A stretch of DNA of 9,388 nt from Proteiniphilum sp. UBA4977 (GTDB taxonomy: Bacteria > Bacteroidota > Bacteroidia > Bacteroidales > Dysgonomonadaceae). The DNA is taken from NCBI GenBank assembly GCA_002398565.1, contig DGZP01000068.1:1-9388 (forward strand), read 5' to 3'. A program made the position numbers and the translations under genes. Below the pieces are notes generated by a model, which was given only the letters and a program-made list of their open reading frames with translations, was not told the DNA's origin and did no database searches. Numbering within the stretch: position 1 is the stretch's first letter; the number at the start of each line of letters is the position of its first letter. This document shows, in pieces, positions 6,247-9,388 of the stretch.

Positions 6247-7593
6247 CTATCTGCGACTGCCACTTGAACGTCCGCTGCTGCCGGAGCTTGAACTTGAACT
6301 TCTGCTGCTACTACCGCCAAAGGAACTGCTGGATGAAGAGCTGCGGCTCGGAGCGGAGTATGTGGCACTTCTGTTTGTTGAACTCGAACTTCTTGATGGT
6401 GACGAGTATGTGTCGCTGCTCCGGCTGGGAGTTACGCTCCGTTCGTAGCCGGAACTGCTTCTTGAGGGAGAAGTGGTGCTTCCTCTCTGATAGATGTTTC
6501 CACTGCGAGAGGGAGAAGCATTATTATACTGATAGGAAGAGCTGCTCCTCGCAGAGGATGGTGCGGTGGACCTGTTGATGGATCCAGAACGGCTGGAAGT
6601 ACCGGAGGAGCGGTCAATTACACGACCCGTTCTGGAGTCATACGCCCTGCCCGAGTTATCAATAATTCTTGTCCTCGGAGCAGTAGATTCATTCCGGCCT
6701 GTTATGCCGGTACGTGTATTGTTCGTGGCTGTTCTGCCTGATACTGATCCGCGAGTGTTGGCTGTTCTTCCGGACAAAGCGCTGCGTGTACCCGATGTTG
6801 AGGATGATCTTCCCGAAAGACCTGCAGCTGCACTGCTTCTGCCGGCTGAACTCGATCTGTACACGCCGGAACTTCTACCCGAACGATTGTGAGTCAGGCT
6901 GCTATAATAGCCGTCATAGAATCCGTACTGATAACCGCCGCCCCAGTATCCGCCGTATCCATAGTACCAGGGATCGTACCAGCCCCCGTAATACCACGGC
7001 GAGTACCAGCGACTGTAATATCGGGGTGAATACCAGCCTCCGTAATACCAGGGATCATACCAGCCTCCATAATACCACGGTGAATACCAGCGACTGTAAT
7101 ACCACGGATCATACCAGGGGTCATACCAGGGATAGTAGGAAGAACCCCAGCCCATACCAAAATAAATGTTGCTGTTCCATCCGCGGTTGTTGTAGTTGTC
7201 ATACAGATCGTCGCCCACATAGACTATCACTTCATCTGCTCCAGAAATTTTGATACTCGATTCGGGATCGTGAAACCGTACTATACGGTCGGTGTACTCA
7301 TATTCCGAATAACCTTCCGTTGTTCCGGAAAGAGACTGATCATCGGACAACATATCATTGTTACCACGACGATTGTATTCATCCACATCTCTTCCATTGG
7401 CAGTCACCTCCATATTGGTGGCATCGCCCTGAACAATTACTACTTTCTTTTTCTGTACCTCCTGTTGTTTTTTCTGAATTTTCACCGTTTCATTCTGTGC
7501 CGGATCGGCATAGATATCATCCCATTCCTGTGCGAAACCCAGGAGAGGTAGCGCTGTCAGCAAAACGGTCAGTAAAATTTTATTCGTTTTCAT
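6247..7593 (-). CDS. Secreted low-complexity protein with Trp/Tyr nonapeptide repeats and Ser/Arg-rich tail
   Basis: I do not recognise a functional family. The 448-residue product has a clear signal peptide (MKTNKILLTVLLTALPLLGFA, cleavage before Gln22), so it is exported. Residues 22-135 are mixed polar, with a Lys/Gln-rich helix (38-50) and a short ordered-looking stretch (101-131, IVRFHDPESSIKISGADEVI). Residues 156-230 are an aromatic Gly/Tyr/Trp/Pro domain containing six nonapeptides of type WYxPWYYGG (160-213). Residues 232-448 are almost wholly Ser, Arg, Gly and Thr, strongly basic and probably disordered. Start choice: the ATG at 7593 follows GGGGAG by five bases, an unusually clear Shine-Dalgarno for this phylum; the same frame extends to a GTG at 7659 but that would bury the signal peptide. 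A structural envelope or matrix role is speculation. Confidence 0.75.
   Translation of the reverse strand: MKTNKILLTVLLTALPLLGFAQEWDDIYADPAQNETVKIQKKQQEVQKKKVVIVQGDATNMEVTANGRDVDEYNRRGNNDMLSDDQSLSGTTEGYSEYEYTDRIVRFHDPESSIKISGADEVIVYVGDDLYDNYNNRGWNSNIYFGMGWGSSYYPWYDPWYDPWYYSRWYSPWYYGGWYDPWYYGGWYSPRYYSRWYSPWYYGGWYDPWYYGYGGYWGGGYQYGFYDGYYSSLTHNRSGRSSGVYRSSSAGRSSAAAGLSGRSSSTSGTRSALSGRTANTRGSVSGRTATNNTRTGITGRNESTAPRTRIIDNSGRAYDSRTGRVIDRSSGTSSRSGSINRSTAPSSARSSSSYQYNNASPSRSGNIYQRGSTTSPSRSSSGYERSVTPSRSSDTYSSPSRSSSSTNRSATYSAPSRSSSSSSSFGGSSSRSSSSSSGSSGRSSGSRR
6955..7116 (-). repeat. In-frame 27-base tandem repeats (six units, two 81-base super-units)
   Basis: Codons 160-213 of the low-complexity gene encode six nonapeptides: WYDPWYYSR, WYSPWYYGG, WYDPWYYGG, WYSPRYYSR, WYSPWYYGG and WYDPWYYGY. 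The order SR-GG-GG then SR-GG-GY shows a higher-order duplication of three units (81 bases): 7036-7116 and 6955-7035. The DNA copies are closely similar, with scattered, often synonymous differences. A partial unit (WYDP, residues 156-159) precedes the array. Confidence 0.88.
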
Positions 7594-7598
7594 AGTTT

Positions 7599-7604
7599 CT
7601 CCCC
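7599..7604 (-). promoter_or_regulatory. Shine-Dalgarno-like site that fixes the start at 7593
   Basis: On the minus strand GGGGAG lies five bases before the ATG at 7593. Most genes here lack any such site, so this supports the short start with its signal peptide over the upstream GTG at 7659. Confidence 0.5.
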
Positions 7605-7717
7605 ATTTTATATTCTTGTCTGATTTGTTATCTATCACCTTTAATTGACTCTTTGACACGCTTTGTAGGTAATAGTTTAATGCGCGCGACTTTTTTTCAA
7701 CAGATTACTTTGCATTA

Positions 7718-7725
7718 CAAATATA
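7718..7725 (-). promoter_or_regulatory. Candidate -7 box for the low-complexity secreted protein
   Basis: On the minus strand this is TATATTTG, a full match to TAnnTTTG. It would start a transcript near 7711-7713 with a leader of about 120 bases. The expected -33 position (about 7745-7750) shows no clear TTTG. Confidence 0.35.
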
Positions 7726-7815
7726 CAAATCAAAGCAGATAAAACATCCTCTTTTATTTAAAAGATGAATATTTTATCAAAACGCTGCATTTCCGTTAGT
7801 TAAAAAAATGCAACA

Positions 7816-7837
7816 AAAAAACTTTCCTTAGTTTTTT
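7816..7837 (-). terminator. AT-rich hairpin, possible terminator of the MBL-fold gene
   Basis: AAAAAACT (7816-7823) and AGTTTTTT (7830-7837) are exact complements with a six-base loop. It lies 66 to 87 bases beyond the stop at 7903. On the minus strand the second arm is itself a run of T. The stem has only one G-C pair, so it would be weak. Confidence 0.3.
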
Positions 7838-7902
7838 ATTTCCTGCAGCCCTCTTAAAAAGGGGAATGATCAAACTGAAAACGAGATTATGCCGGGATAT
7901 CT

Positions 7903-8661
7903 TCAAAAGGATAACTCCAGACCGTCATATGCCAGCATCACATGAGAAGGGAGTTCTTTTTCAACCACCTCATGCAATCCCATTTCGTGGCTGATGTGAG
8001 TAAAAAAAGCTTTCCCGGGTCCAATTCTGTCGACGATCTCCAAAGCCTGATCCAGTGTCTGGTGCGAAATATGTTCTTTTTTCCTCAGTGCGCTAATCAC
8101 CAGCGTATCCACATTTTTCAATTTATCAAACTCGTTCTCAGGAATGATTTTCACATCGGTCAGATAGACAAAATTCTCAATCCGGTATCCCAGGATAGGC
8201 AACTTAAAATGCATCACGCGGATGGGTATTACTTCCACACTGCCGATATAAAAAGAATTTTTTTCACTGATCTTCCTGATGGCGATGTCGGGCACGCCGC
8301 CGTAGCGGACGGGACCAAAGCAATAAGGCATACGTTCCCTGATTGCGTGCTCCAACTGTTCTTCCATGAACAGGTCCACCGGACCAAAAACTGAGAAGGG
8401 ACGCAGGTCGTCGATACCTCCAACGTGATCATAATGTTCATGCGTAAGTAATACCCCATCAATCTTCGAGAAGGGAAGCGGCAACATCTGCTGCCTGAAA
8501 TCTGGTGTACAATCTATCACCAGTGATTTGTCCGCGACCTCTACTCTGACAGATGCCCGTAATCGCTTGTCACGCAGGTCGCCTGAGCGACATACGGTAC
8601 AGTTGCAACCAATCTGGGGTACTCCCGTAGATGTACCAGTACCCAAAAATTGAACTTTCAT
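7903..8661 (-). CDS. PhnP-like metallo-beta-lactamase-fold hydrolase
   Basis: A 252-residue cytoplasmic hydrolase of the metallo-beta-lactamase superfamily, closest in motifs to PhnP, a phosphodiesterase acting on cyclic ribosyl phosphates. LGTGTSTGVPQIGC opens the protein (6-19). CNCTVC (19-24) plus His225 match the extra structural zinc site of E. coli PhnP. The two-metal active site is marked by THEHYDH (73-79), His151 in VMHF, Asp169 in LTDV and His222 in FFTHISH. Length is typical and no signal peptide is present. No other phosphonate-degradation gene is in the window, so the true substrate is open; a nucleotide or cyclic-phosphate housekeeping role is plausible. The ATG at 8661 lies about 10 bases beyond the T-run of the preceding terminator, and I see no clear promoter box of its own. 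Confidence 0.88.
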   Translation of the reverse strand: MKVQFLGTGTSTGVPQIGCNCTVCRSGDLRDKRLRASVRVEVADKSLVIDCTPDFRQQMLPLPFSKIDGVLLTHEHYDHVGGIDDLRPFSVFGPVDLFMEEQLEHAIRERMPYCFGPVRYGGVPDIAIRKISEKNSFYIGSVEVIPIRVMHFKLPILGYRIENFVYLTDVKIIPENEFDKLKNVDTLVISALRKKEHISHQTLDQALEIVDRIGPGKAFFTHISHEMGLHEVVEKELPSHVMLAYDGLELSF

Positions 8662-8671
8662 ATTGTGAAGA

Positions 8672-8705
8672 ATAAAAAAACTGCCTCATTTTCTGTAACG
8701 GGCAG
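8672..8705 (-). terminator. Probable terminator of the SPOR lipoprotein gene
   Basis: On the minus strand CTGCC (8705-8701) pairs with GGCAG (8685-8681) around a 15-base loop, followed by TTTTTTTAT (8680-8672). It is about 77 bases past the stop at 8782 and ends some ten bases before the MBL-fold ATG. The five-pair stem is short, so some read-through into the next gene is possible. Confidence 0.55.
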
Positions 8706-8781
8706 CTTTTGATCTTGTAAGAAAGGAACGGGCGAACAAATCCACGATCAAGTCCGCCTTCCACCATTTCACACAACTTTT

Positions 8782-9294
8782 TTAATATTGTCTTTCCAGA
8801 ATCCAGAGATCATTGAATGGAACCCCATACGTCCTTCTCAGATAATCGGTATCACCCTTGGCTGAATAGGTACTGTATAATTGCTCACGTTTAGCAGCAG
8901 CCTGCTGTTTGTCATCGTAACTGGCCACAATTACCCGGTACATTCCCTGTTCGTTCTGCGCCAGAATTACCTGATGTCCTTCGCTGACCATTCTCTCTTT
9001 AAGTGATTCGGCATTCAGCTTTACACTTAGTGAGGCAATCACCACGCTGTATTTCTTCAGTCCTGCTGCATCGTTCGCATAAACGGGTTCAACCTTCTCT
9101 TTTCTTACAGACACCTCCACAGGGGGAAGCGGACTGGCATCTTTTATCACCGTGGTAGGCTGAGAAGCGGTTTGTTGCATTTCTCTTTCCTTTGCGGCTT
9201 CATAAACCTGCTTGTAGGCACTCTGTTTGGGCTTGCATGAAATACCCAAAACCATAAGAGCGGCCAAAATCAATGTGTAATGAAATCTTTTCAT
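8782..9294 (-). CDS. SPOR-domain lipoprotein
   Basis: A 170-residue predicted lipoprotein with a C-terminal SPOR domain; such domains bind peptidoglycan strands stripped of stem peptides, often at division sites. The N-terminus MKRFHYTLILAALMVLGISC has a basic start, a hydrophobic core and a lipobox-like LGISC, with Cys20 as the lipid-anchored residue. Residues 21-78 form a polar, Gln/Pro/Lys-rich linker. The SPOR domain spans about 80-168: KYSVVIASLSVKLNAESLKE (81-100), then YRVIVASYDDKQQAAAKREQ (119-138), which is the typical beta-alpha-beta pattern with a second repeat half. It ends in DLWILERQY. It is probably anchored in the periplasmic face of an envelope membrane. The promoter is not clear in the 94 bases available upstream. 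Confidence 0.86.
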   Translation of the reverse strand: MKRFHYTLILAALMVLGISCKPKQSAYKQVYEAAKEREMQQTASQPTTVIKDASPLPPVEVSVRKEKVEPVYANDAAGLKKYSVVIASLSVKLNAESLKERMVSEGHQVILAQNEQGMYRVIVASYDDKQQAAAKREQLYSTYSAKGDTDYLRRTYGVPFNDLWILERQY

Positions 9295-9346
9295 ATGACT
9301 AAAATATTTATTTTCAATGGTGTCATATGGAACTCGCTTTAGTCAT
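9295..9346. repeat. Inverted repeat upstream of the SPOR gene
   Basis: ATGACTAAA (9295-9303) and TTTAGTCAT (9338-9346) are exact reverse complements 34 bases apart, lying directly before the SPOR lipoprotein ATG on the minus strand. CATATG occurs twice nearby (9292-9297 overlapping the start codon, and 9324-9329). It could fold in the leader or be a split operator; chance is possible for nine bases. Confidence 0.35.
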
Positions 9347-9388
9347 GATCTTGTGTGATAATGATTTTGACAAAGTCGATTACTTCGT

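Larger units (their letters stand above)
7594..7902. other. 309-base intergenic region with three hairpins and a promoter box
   Basis: This gap separates the MBL-fold gene from the low-complexity gene; both are read leftward. It is AT-rich, holds no convincing gene, and contains three consecutive small stem-loops (7750-7765, 7786-7812 and 7816-7837) and a -7 box (7718-7725). A GCGCGCG tract at about 7682-7688 next to a run of seven T is an odd local composition. The part near 7594-7710 would be the leader of the low-complexity gene's transcript. Confidence 0.6.

Noticed and set aside
6955..7116. Regularly spaced repeats that could suggest a CRISPR array
   Set aside because: Units are contiguous 27-base in-frame coding repeats with no spacers and sit inside a gene with a signal peptide.
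6236..7253. Several long plus-strand open frames opposite the low-complexity gene
   Set aside because: They are antisense readings of Ser/Arg and Tyr/Trp codons with low-complexity products and no start context; the minus-strand frame alone has a signal peptide.
7594..7659. GTG start at 7659 for the low-complexity protein
   Set aside because: It would add a polar leader before the signal peptide, while the ATG at 7593 has a good Shine-Dalgarno-like site.
8570..8776. 68-codon minus-strand frame across the MBL-fold start
   Set aside because: It crosses a terminator hairpin and overlaps the well-supported MBL-fold gene in another frame; no recognisable features.

Overview
The window looks like chromosomal DNA from a member of the Bacteroidota, probably Bacteroidales and possibly near Dysgonomonadaceae (the family is a guess from general protein character, not a search). 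The evidence: Bacteroidota-type promoter boxes (TAnnTTTG with an upstream TTTG) before several genes, start codons mostly without Shine-Dalgarno sequences, signal peptides ending in ...FAQ, a short AMP nucleosidase beside holA, and an OmpP1/FadL-type barrel ending in Phe. No rRNA, tRNA, insertion sequence, phage gene or CRISPR array is visible.

Layout. Bases 1-576 are strongly AT-rich and nearly gene-free, with a perfect inverted repeat and one possible 42-residue ORF. A secreted glutathione peroxidase (577-1206, +) then meets holA (1203-2225, -) tail to tail with a 4-base overlap. holA lies 14 bases downstream of an AMP nucleosidase gene (2240-3016, -), and the two probably form one transcript. 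A stand-alone HsdR-N/PD-(D/E)XK nuclease-like gene (3071-3520, +) diverges from this pair across 54 bases that carry overlapping, face-to-face promoter boxes. panB (3599-4432, -) follows, with a well-formed promoter whose -33 box sits in the U-tract of the next terminator. Upstream of that are an OmpP1/FadL-family outer-membrane protein (4604-6160, -), a terminator hairpin, and a secreted low-complexity protein with a Trp/Tyr nonapeptide array and a long Ser/Arg-rich tail (6247-7593, -). A 309-base intergenic region with three small hairpins leads to a PhnP-like metallo-beta-lactamase-fold hydrolase (7903-8661, -) and a SPOR-domain lipoprotein (8782-9294, -).

Functionally this is mostly housekeeping and cell-envelope content: DNA replication (delta subunit), purine turnover (AMP nucleosidase), pantothenate/CoA synthesis (PanB), peroxide defence and envelope proteins. 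There is no obvious defence island or biosynthetic cluster. The items most worth a second look are the small nuclease-like gene beside amn-holA with its interlocked promoters, and the repeat-built Tyr/Trp plus Ser/Arg secreted protein.
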